From contig OZ034966.1 in the NCBI GenBank assembly GCA_964030785.1, forward strand, positions 2,543,701 to 2,607,700: a DNA stretch of 64,000 nt, written 5' to 3'. Positions 26,401 through 39,462 of the stretch are shown one piece after another. Origin of the DNA: Siderastrea siderea. Lineage: Eukaryota; Cnidaria; Anthozoa; Scleractinia; Rhizangiidae. The first letter of the stretch is position 1. Every line of letters starts with the position of its first letter. The notes beneath the pieces are model-generated. The model was not told the DNA's origin, did no database searches, and worked only from the letters and a program-made list of their open reading frames with translations. The translations under genes were made by a program, and so were the position numbers.

Positions 26401-29400
26401 ACCTCAAGTTTCAGTCGTGTGCATCTAAAATTACCATTCTAACATTTCATTTTCATTTATTCCAAATTTATCAAGGAAGTTCCAGAAAATGGCTCCGATG
26501 TAAGTCACCTTGGTCATCTACATAGCTCCCCAATTATCACTGGAGCAGATCTGAGATATAACTTTTTAGACTGGTGCCATGTTGCTGAACACAAATGGTC
26601 TGCTAACTGGGAACCGCTTGAAAATGAGGACAAGCATGTTGGCTTCCTGAAGTTGACTCACACGTTGTTCCTATTTGGATACAAAGTACCATTTACAGAC
26701 TTCCATTTAACTGCCAGGCAGGTTTGTATTTAAGGAGCGCTGATGTTCCAGACTATATCTTGTCCTCTTGGGTTTTGTTGAGTAGGCAAACATGTCAATT
26801 AGATTGGTGTTTTTTACAATGAATGCAGGATGCGGCATAATTCAAATAATTTTAAAGAAAAATTTTGACACAAGATTTTCATACAAGCAATTTAATTTGG
26901 TTTGCCTTTATCCAATAGGTTATGCCATCAAAAACTTCAACACTGAGACTGCAAATTTCTGATACTGCCAAGATAATTGAAAAAAGGATTGCTTAAAAAT
27001 GAGAGCGTACTTATTGACAGAGTGGGCGGGCCAGACAGGAAAATATTTCGCTTGAGGTCATATGGGATACAGACCTCACTGCACTCAGTCTGTTACGCCA
27101 TGGCTGACAGCCAAATATTTTCTAGTCAGGCACAAACTAACTGAGTTAATAAATGTTTTATCGTCCATAACATTATAGGAAAATGTCAAATGAAGCTGAT
27201 GATGCAGTAGGGCCAGAGGGCTTTTTCTGGTCCGGCTCATGTTGACCCATTCAACCCTGTACATGTCAACTGCCAATGTCTTTTCTATTGAACTGGGGAC
27301 CAGTCATTATTTAGAGGTGGGGGAGGCTGATGTGAATAGGGGGACTGTGTCAGTGATTTTTATGCAGGAAAAAGGGTGGCCACATAAATGTATGCGTGCA
27401 TATTAGGGAGCTTTGTTATAGAAAGGGGGGTAAGGGGAGAGGGTCAGCAAAAAATGTGGTTCAAAAAGGGGAGGGTCCAGAGAATTTGAACATAACTTCC
27501 CTCCATTTGTACCAGCCCTCCCCCTAAATATTGACCCATCCCTTGTGTCAGCAAGGCTGTACGGTGGTCTAATAATAGTAACTACAGGAGATTTGTTAAC
27601 CAGGAAAGAGTTTAATAATAATTTAATTATTATTTGTTTTAGTTTTGAACTGTTCATTAATAAGTGAAAAAGATTTCAATTCTAGTGGGATAACCTTGAC
27701 CAATGTAATCAAGAGATCATATTTACAGCACAAAACACAAAAATGTCATCACTTCTCAGGGCTAATTAACTTGCTTACTTTCCTAGAGCCTGAATTTATC
27801 CGCTCATAATTTGTGGAAAGTTTTTAGAAAACAAACTCAAGATTGCAAAAGAACTGGAGTCTGTTTCCTGGAACTTCACCAAGGTTGTGAATTTAGTCAT
27901 CTCACCACTGTGCTTGACAGTGTAAAATTGCACAGTAAGCCACTCACAGGATGGTAAAGCTGTGGTAGAGCTGAATTTTTTTTTTTATCTTTTCATTTTA
28001 GACTGGTCCTGGCCTTGTGTTTATGAAATTTAAGAGTATCTTTGGTGATGGTATTTTTCTTCAGTCCCTCACTCCTAAAGAACCTCTTCTGCAGAACATG
28101 CGTCACCGTCTGTATGCAGCCAAAACAGTTCCCACAATTGTGGCCAAGTTTTTCCTTTATGCAGAAGCTATACAGGTGCGTGGAAACAGAACAAAATAAA
28201 ACAAATTACATCGATTTGACTGAAGTTTTGTTGATGGAATAATGATTGTATGGTAGTACTCCCAGGTTTTACCTTTTGCATTTAGTATAATGGCACAAAT
28301 ACAGATATCATAAACTGCTGCTTATAAGCCCCCCCCCCCCCCCCCACTTTTAGGCCCATCTACCTGTAAACAAAAAAATACATCTGGTTATAAGCCCCCC
28401 CAGATATAAGCCTTCCTCTAGTTGTCCTTGTTTCCTTAATATCAAGTACACTCACAGAACGCTGGGAAGATGAACTCTGAGCTTCTGTTTTGTTACATTC
28501 CGGTTACCTTTGTGCTGTTACAGTTTTGATTTTGTTGTTAAAATTGATATGACTTCAATTTATTATCATGATGTTTCAAAGGTTAGTTAAAGACTGGTAA
28601 ATTAAAAACGTATTTCAATCAACACTGCTGTGGCTCATTTCGAAACGTTTTTTTAATATATATTAAGCCCCCCTAAAATGTAAGCCCTCCGTGTATAAGC
28701 CCACCCTAAACCCCTTACGAAGTTGTATAAGCCCAGGGCTTTAATGAGCTGCAGTTTATGGTAATATAATTTGGTACTTGGGTTGAAATGTGACTGAAAG
28801 GTGTAGAGGATATTGTCAGTGTGACCACTCGGAAGAAAATAGACCAATCACAAAGCTAATTGAGAACAAAACATAGAAAGCTATTTTCGTAAACAACCAA
28901 TAACGCTGAAGCATCCAGACAATACAGGTTCGAAAAAAATGGAAACTGTGTCCTCTGATCATGACCTCTCACGAAACTGCTATGTCTATGATTGGTTACT
29001 TTCGATTATTTCCCATAAACAAACCTTAAAGAATACTCTCGCTTCAGCAGGCTAGTACAGCTAGTGCCTGAGTATGTTTGTAGAAGAAACCTTTTCAGAA
29101 AAGAAATTCAGTAACGCAACAAACTTGCTTAATTCTGAGAAGCGTTCGCTCACTGCAGCGAGTATAATATAAACAAACACAGTCAGTCAATCGATAAATA
29201 TCGACATTTGTCTGCTTTAATCATTCATATTGTTGATGGATTAATTCTGGCTTCTGCAGCCCTTTCAATTCACAGCTGTGGTCTCAATACTGCAAGGAAA
29301 TCCAAATCCCTTATGGGAGCTTTTAGTTCTGTTTCAGTGTGGTGCAAGTCTGAAACGTAATCTCGTAATAGCTGGGAATGTTGCTGGCTATTGCTGTATA

Positions 29401-30455
29401 TGCTTCCTTCTCGATTCAGTCTTACCTGTATTTTCTGGGCAAAAACCAGTTTGGAAACATTTACATTTACCATAGGCTTATAGCGTACGTAGCACGTACA
29501 AACAATCCGCGAGATATTTTCAATCACATCGAGTCAACACAGCACCATTTGAAAATGATCAAAAGTCACCAATGAAGCTAACCGATGAAAAGATTAGACT
29601 ATTTCCCGAGATGTCTGCAGAATTAGACAGTTTCAAATTTATATGGAGATCTATGTATTGTCTAGATCCTTCAACGTTATTGGTCAGCTTATGAAAAAAT
29701 GTTGGATTCTTTTGTTCTCAATTAAGGCTGGGATTGGTCAGTTTTCTTCCAAGTGGCCCGGTCCACGTAGTCACACTGTAATTGGATTTGCAATAATTGA
29801 AGAACTGATCTCGGAGGGGTATATTAGAGATTTAACGTTTTGGCCAGTATTCTTTGGATAGTATGCCTATATTCCAGCCGATGGCAGGTATTTTGGTAGG
29901 TTTTTAGTTTATAAATTAATACCATTTACAATTTTTGTTTATTTCATTAATGTTTCAAACACAGAATAAAACAGATATCTGTGCTACATGTTTTAACTCA
30001 CGTGTAATTTTTGATTCAGGAACTGAATATATTTTACTGAAGAGCCTATTCAGGAATATTTCAGGCAATGTTGTTACCATTCATCTCACTTTGTGCATAC
30101 GCTTTAAATAAATAAATACTGATGATGTGGTTTCTCACCTACAGCCTTAAGCGCATAATTAAATTTTTAATGTGGAGTTTTTCTTAAAAGTTGACCTGTC
30201 TTTTGAACCTGTGTGGTAATCTACTATGTTTATACTGGCAATTTTTTTGTCATATTAATACGGTTTGAGATCTACATTCCTTACTTTTAATAGGTTGAAC
30301 GTGACGTCATGATATGGAATCATAAGACATATATTTCAAGGCCACTGTTGGTAAAAGAAGATCAGTTAATAAAGAAGCATAGACGATGGTACTCACAATT
30401 CTTCTCTGAGAACAGTCCACGCCTTACAATGAAAAAAGAGACATTGGATTGGTGA
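23457..30455 (+). CDS. nvd: Cholesterol 7-desaturase, neverland/DAF-36 family (four exons)
   Basis: Membrane-anchored Rieske oxygenase; family members convert cholesterol to 7-dehydrocholesterol, first step of ecdysteroid or dafachronic acid synthesis in ecdysozoans. Exons: 23457-24251, 26476-26721, 28002-28175, 30294-30455, all GT-AG and phase 0, giving 458 aa. Exon 1 has an N-terminal hydrophobic segment ([14 protein letters not shown]), a second membrane segment ([19 protein letters not shown]) and the Rieske 2Fe-2S motifs CPHLG and CPFHGW. Exon 2 opens with the non-haem iron motif E-x3-D-x2-H-x4-H ([13 protein letters not shown]). Exons 3-4 complete the catalytic domain, ending KKETLDW. 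The frame is open 43 codons further upstream (23328); I prefer the Met pair at 23457/23469 because a signal-like segment follows and the length then fits the family. Looks intact. Confidence 0.9.
27301..27545. mobile_element. Short MITE in nvd intron 2
   Basis: Left end cagtcattatttagaggtgg with gggagg; the right end has the diverged complement (cctccccctaaatattgacc). About 245 bp, G-rich arms, no coding content. Confidence 0.55.
28308..28761. mobile_element. TA-flanked MITE in nvd intron 3
   Basis: Ends TCATAAACTGCTGCTTATAA (left) and the near-complement gctgcagtttatgg (right), with TA on both sides. Several ataagccccc blocks face each other. 454 bp, noncoding. Confidence 0.65.
28817..29778. 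mobile_element. ~960-bp inverted-repeat element in nvd intron 3
   Basis: The left end cagtgtgacca followed by cggaagaaaatagaccaatc is matched inverted at the right (gattggtcagttttcttcca ... gtcacactg). The right arm has a 15-bp extra piece. No coding content recognised. Confidence 0.6.
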
Positions 30456-31215
30456 TGTCAAGTCATGGATTTGCTCTCTCTCTATTTTCTTATCTTTAAT
30501 TTGTGTTTTTACAGTTTCATTTTTGCTTAAATGATGTGATCCTTTTAGGTGGTTTAATACATGTATGCATGTCCTCCATGTGAAATTCAAAACTTGTCAT
30601 GTCCCATATCTTGGCTGGTTTCCATTTTCTTCTTTTAGGGACTCCACTAAATGGGCACTAGGGCATTTTAAAAGGCTGCACTTTCTATAATGATACTGTA
30701 TTTACTGGTCTTGTTTAACTACATCTTCAAATTATAATTTACCCTTATAATTATCTTATAACAGCCAGGTGGGGAGGTTTTTTGCTGTATGTAACACAAC
30801 ACTGTTGAGGCAAATAAGGGATTGATCACTGCCAGTATTCTGGAATGCAAAACCTTGATCTAGAGGAATATATTAATAATTAATTGCATTAATTAATTAT
30901 TGGTTACAGTCTAAACCATATAAAAACCAAAGTAAGAGCTAATGATCCTGGGTTTTATAAGAAAGAAAATTAACTCAGATCGTTTTCATGGTTCAAGAAA
31001 ATACAATTTCTGACTGTTAAACTTTGTTTGTTTGTTTCTTAATTCATCTACCCTTGTAGGAACACTTTTTCACTAAATGCCCAAAGCATAATTTATTTAA
31101 GAAAATATGGTACCTAAGCTTTTTAATTTTAAGGCCAAGTTAGTCATTGAATTACTGGATGCGGTTTTTACCACAATTTTTAATGCATAAGAATTTAAAG
31201 CCGGTAATGTACATA

Positions 31216-32047
31216 CAGTCGAACCTCTGCTAACGGCCACCTCCCTACAATGGCCACCTCTCTGCAACGGCCACTTTTTATTGTCCCGGCGGAAGATCCA
31301 TACATTTGCTCTTATTTTGACCTCCCTACAATGGCCACCTCTCGACAACATCAATGGCCAGTAAAACATGTCCTCAACTTCCCAAATAACCTCTCCATAA
31401 CGGCCACAAAACAAACAACTGCGGAATAATTGTGCTTTTAAAGTACCACAGTAATGCTGTTGGGCTCAGCAGAGGTCACGAAACTTGGGGCGTGCAGTGT
31501 CGGGTACTTGGACTTACGCGCATGATGAGGATAAAGAAAAGATTCTGATAGCGAGTGGTCTGCAGATCAATACTTTTTCAAACAGCACCTCTTTTGAACA
31601 ATTTTTTTTCATTCGTCTTCTAGTGAAAAGTCGTGTTTAAAGCCTTAGTTTTAGTACACTGCAAACTTTGTTAACACTAAATGTGGTGTTTGTATTGTAC
31701 TTGTGCCTTTATTTCCACAAAGAAAGGGGGAAGCACCTAGACGGACGACGTACATAGTCGACATGGGCTCAGGTTCACTCTCAGAAAAGAAGAAATTATT
31801 TCAATTATTGGCTTTGTTTTGTCGACATTTTCGCTAAAGACCTTTCGCACTTCTTTTTCGAGTTGTAATGTCATTGACTAACACTGATTATCTTAAGGTT
31901 AGATTACAAGCAATTAGAATAATATCACGACTGTTTAATTGAATTCTCGAGTGTGGTGTCATATTACATCCCTACCTCCCCATAATGGCCACCTCAGCGG
32001 CCAGTAAACTCTGTCCCCTGGGTGGCCGTTGTAGAGAGGTTCGACTG
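31216..32047. mobile_element. pogo/Tigger-like MITE with TA duplication
   Basis: Ends CAGTCGAACCTCTGCTAACG and the near-complement (cgttgtagagaggttcgactg) with TA on each side. CAGTNGAACCTC ends with TA duplication are usual for pogo/Tigger-type elements. Inside are repeated caatggccacctc blocks. 832 bp, no transposase. Confidence 0.75.
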
Positions 32048-33635
32048 TATGTTTGGCTTAAATAAAAATATATAGTGTGAGGATGCACAACATTCAATTT
32101 TTAGTAAAATGTTTAAATTGCAATAATGCAAAATTTGGTAGTAGAGTTAAAAATACATAATGAACATGCTTTAATTGCTGAAGTACACTGTACTCTTAAC
32201 TAATACACAATTTTCTTAATAATATTTTCTACTTATATTTAGTGTACAAAAATTAGGATAAAAAATTGCAACCAAGGGGAAAGTCACCAATTGATAACAT
32301 ATATGCCTTTTAACTTACAGTGAGCATTCAAAACCAGATGTTCATTAAAACTAATTAATTTTAAAATGCACCACAAAAAATAAGCTGTAGTCTACTAAGT
32401 GCTGTGTATAACACATTTAGCTGATAAACCTTGATCAGAGCAGGGATGGGCCACTGCTAACAGGCAAGGCCGGTGTGTCCAGGGTTTCAGTTGTGGATTT
32501 GGCAGCTTACTTTGGTTGTCAGTTTAATTTGGTGTCAGTTCTCGACCTGGCTCCATAGGTCTTTCTTTTGCTTTGCTGTTCATCACTATAAATACTGGAG
32601 CCACAGGTATAATGATCAAATTTCTTAACTAAGACTTTCTTACTCTTCTTAACTCCCTGTATAAGTGAAATGATCATCATCATCATCATCATTCCTGTTG
32701 TTGTTGTGACGGTATATACTAGGTTTTGCAATAAATAAGTGATAATTTAAATTCAATGTTTAATTTAAGTAAATTATTTTACGTGTGGTGTCGTGTAGTA
32801 TGTTCCATGTAATATTCTGTCAGAACCCAAACTGTGCCATGTGGTGGTTAAGAAGCTCTTTTTTTGTTGTTTTTGTCACCTGAGGTCTTACCCATAGTAA
32901 TGTTGGATAAGATCTCCTCGGTTGAGTGGATAAGACCTTCTTCTCCCCCTCCTTCCGTTTCCTCGATCTTAAGGGTAAGTGCAAAACATTGGCCCCCTTC
33001 CGCAAGCCTTTACCCTTGTTAGGCTCCCGCTGCATTCCCGATTTTTCACATGCCTCTACTATACTTAAAGAAAAAATAATGACTGCTGGAATTTTACTGT
33101 ACACCAGGGGGTATTCCCTTATATGGCCTATACGGGGATGTGCTCTTGGGAAGGGAGGATAACTCGGAAAATTTTTGCTGGGGGCGTGCCGCTGGGACCC
33201 TTACCCTATACCAGACCACTTTTTGCAGCTCCATTTTGCAATCCTATATATTCTAGACTAGATGCCAAAAATTCCTACCCTATCCCAGACTAGCTATCTT
33301 CCAGAAATCTTCTGTTCAATATATCCACAAAGTGTTTTCAATGGAAAACCATCTTTCGATCAACAAAAAGTTGCCATGATTAAATTTACATTTATTTCCG
33401 AGAATGTCATACCCTATTTTGGTCTAAATTTGTCATGTCACTTAGCAGTTTCCCGGAATTGAGTATTCGCCCACCCTCCGGAACAGATGTAAACAGGGAG
33501 AGGGTAAGGGCACTTTCTCGCTTTTAATACCCCCTCCCTGCTTACGCCTGCATGCTGGGTAGGCAAGCTGGAACAAAGGGCGAACAAGTAACCTCTACTT
33601 TCTTGCAGGGTAAGGCAATTCCTGGGGGGGGGGGG
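32048..33635. other. Gene-free stretch with a (CAT)n tract
   Basis: AT-rich DNA; short atc/cat microsatellite at about 32,672-32,693; a repeat-like block with ccctacc/gggagag motifs at 33,100-33,540. Open frames at 32820-33104 and 33262-33462 are not recognisable. Confidence 0.4.
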
Positions 33636-34013
33636 GTATCCTATGTGAAAGGGACGGGGATGCTCGTCGGAAAATTAGAATTTAAACCCTAAAGGAGACC
33701 AATCAGGGCGTGGCTCAGGCTTTATTTGACCCCTAAAGGAGACCAAGCTAAAACAGACAACCAAATAAGAGCTATGGTGATTTAAATTGCGCTAAAGATG
33801 TTTACATCAAATGCTGTATTCTATTACTAGTTTTTAGAAACATTGTCATAAATCTTTAGTTTTTGTTCATAGTCCACCCTAAGCGATACCTGTATGAGTA
33901 AAAATATTGGCTTTCTGTCCTGAACACCCTAGGTGAGACCAAAATTACACCCCTAAGCGAGACGACGAGCATCTCCGTCACTTTCATATGGGAGTCACCC
34001 CACCCCCCTCGGG
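33636..34013. mobile_element. MITE with ~35-bp arms
   Basis: tatcctatgtgaaagggacg then gggatgctcgtcg at the left is matched inverted at the right (cgacgagcatctccgtcact ttcatatggga). About 380 bp between G-run and C-run. No coding content. Confidence 0.7.
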
Positions 34014-35957
34014 AGGCAATTAAAGCCTTCCGAATAGATATTTAGCAAGTCGATCCGTTGGGGGCTCCTGATGAGTGCTTGTAGTTTTGTTCTTTTTGCA
34101 AACTATGAACATTGGCCTTAGGCCCGGGCTGAAATTTCGGTCCACCCAACAGGCTGAATTCAAAGCTAGCGAGTTTCAGCCAGGGCGCAATATTTAGGCG
34201 GGAAAATTTGCCACCTTTTGCAGGAAAGCGTTGTACATCGAAAACACAATAGCTCAACCGCTAAACTTCGCCCTCGCACACGCAATCCCGCCAGCTACGC
34301 AGGCTAACGGATCTAGACCCCCTTTCGCAGAGTTAGGACCCCTTTATTTTTACTTTTATAACGGCGGGTTGTGTAGAATAGGGCCATCAGTTTCGCGGTA
34401 TGTTTTTAGAACGAGGAATATACATTTCATTTTTGCTTTCAAGCGCGTGAGATTTTTAATAAATTAGTTTCTGTGTATGTCGAGGTAATGTGACGTCTAC
34501 CTTACGGTATTTTAAAAGCCAAAAGAATGGTTTCTTGGCAAGATAATTTCGGTGGTTTATATGCAAATAGCCATATTCTCTTTTGAAGTTTCTTACGAGG
34601 GGTCCAAATCCGCAGCGAGTCTAGCCCCCAAAGTTTTTCGATGGGGTCTTTTCCCCATTTCTGGAGGTCGATATTGTCATATACCCACCCCCCTCCCCGG
34701 GCCAGAGCTCTGAGCTGTATAATAGTACTAGAGGATAAAGGGTATCAAAAAGTTTGTTGCACATAGATATGTAAATTACTCGATTTCGCTACTTTACTTT
34801 TGTAGTTGTTTTTTCTCTTTCCCTATCTCTTTTTCTCTTTTCTATGTACAATACCATTTGTAATTGGGAATGCAAATAAAATGTTGTTGTTGTTGATGAT
34901 ATCGGGAGTTTATTTGAGTGGAGAAATTTCTTGGACGCAAATGTTGATCTGCTAGTATGCAATACCATCTATGTATATGGGAGTGCAAATATTTGCTAGT
35001 GGGTTTGGACCGGGGGATTCCAGTTCTAGAGGGGTCCAAATCCGCTAGGACACCTGAGGCTGAAATAATTCGAATAAAACTATAAAGAAAAAAAGCACCA
35101 AAGGAAAAAACCACGAGCGAATTGTTCCATTCATTGATCTTGTCAAGTGATTTAGTTTGATGAGTAGGAAATTAAGTAAACATCTAAATCAGAGCGTGAT
35201 AGGATTCGCAAAAGTTACTGTAACGTGTCAATCAAAACAGGGATTGTTTTCGTATGTCAGCTTGTGATTTGGGGACTCGAATATATACCATGAGTGAGTG
35301 AGTTGAGAACGTTGTGGCAGTGGGACGATTCTTTCTTGTGATTAAACTTTTCTCAACTACTGTGGACTCCCTACAATTTAAGAATTATTAATGAAACAGT
35401 TGAATTGGTCAGTGTGTACGCGTCATGCCTATAACGTAATTGGACAGTACGCATCAGAGGGCGCTCTAATGGACCAGTTACACCTGAATTAGTTCTTTTT
35501 TACGTACGCATCTCGCAATTAAAACTGTTGTCTAATCCTTCTCCCGAAAGTTTTTCTCCTTTTTCTTTCTCGAATTTTGTTACAGATATGACTAATTGGT
35601 GACAGGACTCGTGATTAAACAAATCGGACTTCTGCTACGCTGTCATCGGATTTCGTTAATCACTCGTATGGTTACAGACAGAGTTGGACTCCACTCAGTC
35701 CCATAACCATTATTAATTCCCAAACCCAACTATTCGTTTTTATACGATAATATTTTGTTTTCAACCAGTTTGACCGAGTCAATTCGAATGCGAGAGTATA
35801 AATGTTTATTGAGAAAAGAGTGGGTCTTGCAGTAACCCGGGGCAGGGCAAGGTATTTCCGACAATGCAACAACAACAACAACAATTTATTTGCATTCCCA
35901 TATACATAGATGGTGTCTAATAAGGCAGTGATTTAATAATCAATGAAGCAGTAATCA
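34014..35957. other. LINE tails and unique DNA before the DIRS element
   Basis: Two oppositely oriented non-LTR-type 3' tails: 34,838-34,897 (caataccatttgtaattggg ... aaatgttgttgttg) and 35,866-35,915 (acaacaacaacaatttattt gcattcccatatacatagat). Each ends in a GTT/AAC trinucleotide run. No exon seen in the rest. Confidence 0.45.
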
Positions 35958-36352
35958 ATAGTATTCTATTTCCCAACACTCTCACTTGCACTCATTGTTT
36001 AATAGAGGTATGGGAGCATTGATCGAGCGCCAAGGAGAAGGTGCAAACCTTCTAATGATAGAGTTCGACCACGAATTTTAAGCGATTAGGGTAGGGTGGG
36101 AGGGCCGTTGCCGTCTTCTCTCGTGGGCGCTTGATCAAGTTTGAAGGGCAGAATGCAGTCAGAGTCATCTTTTAAACTTTATTCCACCTCCCTAGAGAAC
36201 ACTGATCTCACAGGAATGCGTTGAAACTAGATTGGGTGTGAATACCTCTATGATGTAATCTTCGCGCTTCATTTCGAGTGTTGAGAATAGTATTCTATTT
36301 CCCAACACTCTCACTTGCACGCATTGTTTAATAGAGGTATGGGAGCATTGAT
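35958..36352. repeat. 66-bp direct repeat near the DIRS 3' side
   Basis: atagtattctatttcccaac ... gggagcattgat at 35958-36023 recurs at 36287-36352 with about one change. It lies beyond the end of the recombinase gene, where DIRS/PAT-type elements keep their terminal or split repeats. Assignment to the element is inference. Confidence 0.55.
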
Positions 36353-36535
36353 CTCGCCTCTTCTCCCTCTGGTTTCCACCTCAGGGAACAAATATAGACC
36401 CATTCCCTACAGGCTAAAGCCTCCCAAACCTCACTGCCAAAACTACAACCCCTATCACTCAAAACAAAACTATTAAGTAGACGAAGCCTGGGATATCAAA
36501 AACCCAGTAGTGTTTAAACAACAGAACCGATTCGC

Positions 36536-37830
36536 TCAAGGCGGCGAAGATCCCTCAGTTTGACGTTTCGGTGAAACAGCAACGGGAAAGGCGGAAACAA
36601 AACGTTTCAATTCATTCAGATTCTCCCATTCTGATGTAACGGAATTCAGGTCAACTTGAGCTAACCGAGCTGACGCCCCTGCTAGGTTGAGAGCTTTAGC
36701 CAGTTGTAAGTACTAAAAAGCCGTATGTCGCTGAGTCCAACCCACATGATCCATCACTTCTGACAACTCGATCCCCGAAAGGGCCAGGGTAATCGCACAT
36801 CCAGATCGAAAACCATGAAGGGTTTCACCGATATCACTCCCCATTTCCTTTAGATATGTTTTTAAACGCGCTTCAGCCGCCGATGAACTAAATGGTTCAT
36901 TCACTATGGCTCCTTGAGGGTTTCGTGGGACGGAATAAGTAGCCACTCCTTAGATCAACTCTGAGTTGGTCAGAAATGGCCAAATACTGCTCGATGCCAC
37001 GAACAGGGCAGAGGTTGGATTGGGGATTTCGCTGAATTCCGAATATATTGGAGTTTCCGTCTCGCAGCGTCTTCCCCCATACATGATTAAATAACAGCTC
37101 ATCGTTATTGGGAAAACGAAGAATCTCAGGGACCTTAACTCATGTCACCTGGTCTATCTCCGCTAAAAAACACCGCCTTGAAATACGCTTGGTCCCTAGC
37201 TAAAATGAAACGCTGAGTTGGGCTAATCGAGGGTGACTTCATCGATTGTTCAATGTGAGTCACCAGCTTGTCAATAAAGAACGGAGTCGCTTGATTTGGT
37301 TGCACTCGAGCTTGTAACTGCTCTATCGTGACTACACGAAGATAATCTTTCAGAGCCTTGTCAGTTGCCGGGTTACCCATATCGAGCCTCTCATCCCATT
37401 CGCCAGTTCTTCCAAGCGCATGAAAGATAGCTCGCAATTTCCCGATATAGGAATCGACGGTTTTGTACGATAGTCTCACAGGGCAACCACATTGATGAAG
37501 CCCTCTTTGTCCAAGAAAGGAGCAACTGTTTTTATAAACTTGAGTCCTTCCATTCTGGTCTTTAAATACAAGAAATCGGCAAATATCACGTGGGATAACA
37601 CTCATCAGGGTGGGACAACCAGGGAGTGAACCAAGAAAACGCTCCAACTCTTTCTGAAGGGAGTCTTTCTGTTTAGAATAACTTGTAGCTTCAGAAAACA
37701 AAGACAGCTGGTGTAGCCGCTCGTCAATCGCCTGGAGGGTTCCACTGTTCAGAAAAGTAGACTCGCATGGAGTTACCACCTTTCTCTTATACCCGCAACG
37801 TTGGCAGAACCGAAAATCAAAGTCATTCAC
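36536..37830 (-). pseudogene. DIRS tyrosine recombinase, broken
   Basis: Integrase of a DIRS element. N-terminal zinc-ribbon-like cysteines (FCQRCGY, with a further CPCC just upstream of 37,830), then the catalytic domain: Arg in FFSGDRPGDM, HxxR in LHGFRSGCAI, His in VMDHVGWTQRHT, and a C-terminal NELKRFVSAFP block ending TGA 36536-36538. Breaks: the first frame stops at 37,135 and continues in another frame (FNHVWGKTLRDGNSNIFG), a second shift occurs near 36,905, and a TAG lies at about 36,713 right where the nucleophilic Tyr pair is expected. Not functional. Confidence 0.8.
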
Positions 37831-38048
37831 ATGACTACAACATGGGCATCTTACAGACGCAACAAACAGCTTAGCTACCCTTGGAAGGTCCTACAAGAAA
37901 ATGGCTCAACAATGACAAAAGGGACAACATAAGAACATAAGTTTATATTACAGACTTTACAAGAACCGACGATGACAGAAACAAGTCTTCACCGGGCTAT
38001 CAGTCCATCATAGCTGTCTTCCATGAAATCGTAACGCCATTATAGGTA

Positions 38049-39275
38049 TTATACAAAAGTAAGCGAAAAAGCCCACAAGTCTCCCGGGATCCCCGGATGA
38101 TGTACCCAGCCATCTCTGGAGGGAACCAGCAACGCCCGTGTATCCCCCGTCTCGGCCAGTTTCATAGATTTGGAAGAATATCTGTTGACCAGCGGCCACG
38201 AGTACTTCTTGGGGTAGGTAACTAAAGTGACCAAAGTGTAGTTTCTCTTGTGGCTCGAGAGGGAACGAAGCACAGGACCAACTAAGGGAAGAGGCGGAAA
38301 AAGGTATGGTCGAGCTACGAACGCACTCTCCTCACTCAGATCTTGGGCAAACAGATTCACCCCACGTGAGGCCTGTGTGGGATAAGGAGAAAAGTGCGGC
38401 AGAGGAGTTCCATCTCGGTCACACATTACATTGGAGTTCAACGCCATAAGGTCACACGTGTGACCAGTCGGGCCCCAAACTCGCTTTGGACCACACTCCA
38501 GAAATCAGGGTGAAGTTTGCTATCGAGAAACGACAGCCGTCGGGATGGAGCATCTGCTGGGTTGTCACCAGACGCTACGTAACCTACGTGAAGCGAGATA
38601 TTCAGTCGAGACGTGGTAAAGAACAATCTCTTCAATACTCTGCTCAAGGACGCACTCCTTCCTCCCAGGCTGGACCATGCATCCACTACGGCCCTGTTGT
38701 CTACACGCGCGTCCACCCATGCGTTTTGCAAAAGGTTAGAGAAAGACGCAAGAGCCTTATCCAAAGCTAAAGCCTCCCTGGAAGCAATGTCAAATTCTCT
38801 CTCCTCTTCAGTCCAGTAGTCTGATATGGTAATAGTTTCACTCAATTTCATCGTGGCCCCCCAGCCAGATCCCGATGCGTCTGCGGAGAGAGATATCTGT
38901 AGGTGACGTTCTTCTTTCCACGGAAGGGGATCATCCCAAGTCTCAAGGAAAACCCAATGAGCAATTTTGTCACGGAGATTCTTATCGATCTTAACCAAGC
39001 GATTAGTACGCATGCCTTTGGAAATGGCTAAGTTCATCACCCTGGTGAACAAAAGTGCTGCCGGAATGGCCAGGGAAAACGAAACACACTTGCCCACAAG
39101 ACGATGGAGGGTCTTTACTGACACAGCTGAACACCCCAAAACCTGCCGCACCAAAATGAGGAATTTCTCTTTCTTAGCCGGGATGAGGCGAAACGCTCGC
39201 CTAGTAGAGTTCGAGAGAAAGCCCAAGTATGGGACCACCTGAGCTGGGCACAATATAGACTTGGACAAGCCTAGA
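38049..39275 (-). pseudogene. DIRS RT-RNase H, C-terminal part
   Basis: Continuation of the reverse transcriptase interrupted by the Polinton. Frame 39275-38438 carries the thumb, then RNase H (LSADASGSGWGATM with the catalytic Asp, REALALDKAL, WVDARVDNRAVVDAW, GDNPADAPSRR). A one-base frame change near 38,465 separates it from the usual DIRS tail (LMALNSNVMCDRDGTPLPHF ... LPLVGPVLRSL) read down to about 38,049. At the Polinton border the codons meet those of the 61,270-62,381 part exactly in frame after removing the element and one CCTAGA. Confidence 0.85.
39270..39275. repeat. Left 6-bp target site duplication of the Polinton (CCTAGA)
   Basis: CCTAGA directly before the left terminal repeat, identical to 61270-61275 directly after the right one. 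Six-bp duplications are the Polinton/Maverick hallmark. Confidence 0.95.
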
Positions 39276-39441
39276 AGTAGTAAGGGGCGACACTCTGGTG
39301 AAATGAATCGAAAAGACCCACCCCCCTCACTTTTTGGACCAATAAGAGACTAGTGCTAGTCCTTTTTATCATGTGATCCCGGTCAAGGGAATGGACCAAT
39401 GGGAGAAGGGGTCAAAGGTCACTTTAGATAAGTGGGTGTGG

Positions 39442-39462
39442 TCACGTGACGAGGTCACGTGG
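39442..39462. promoter_or_regulatory. Paired TCACGTG motif in left terminal repeat
   Basis: tcacgtgacgaggtcacgtgg: two CACGTG palindromes 12 bases apart, about 170 bases from the terminus. Could bind bHLH factors or an element-encoded terminal protein. Functional role is inference. Confidence 0.35.

Larger units (their letters stand above)
35958..39275 (-). mobile_element. DIRS-type retrotransposon, 3' half
   Basis: Downstream half of a tyrosine-recombinase retrotransposon on the minus strand, cut by the Polinton at 39,276. Holds the C-terminal part of RT-RNase H and the tyrosine recombinase, both with frame damage. The 5' half is at 61,270 and beyond. The left limit is not defined by the sequence; I set it at the 66-bp repeat. 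Confidence 0.7.

Noticed and set aside
38486..39242. Plus-strand open frames at 38486-39242
   Set aside because: Antisense shadows of the RT-RNase H fragment, which has clear catalytic motifs on the minus strand.
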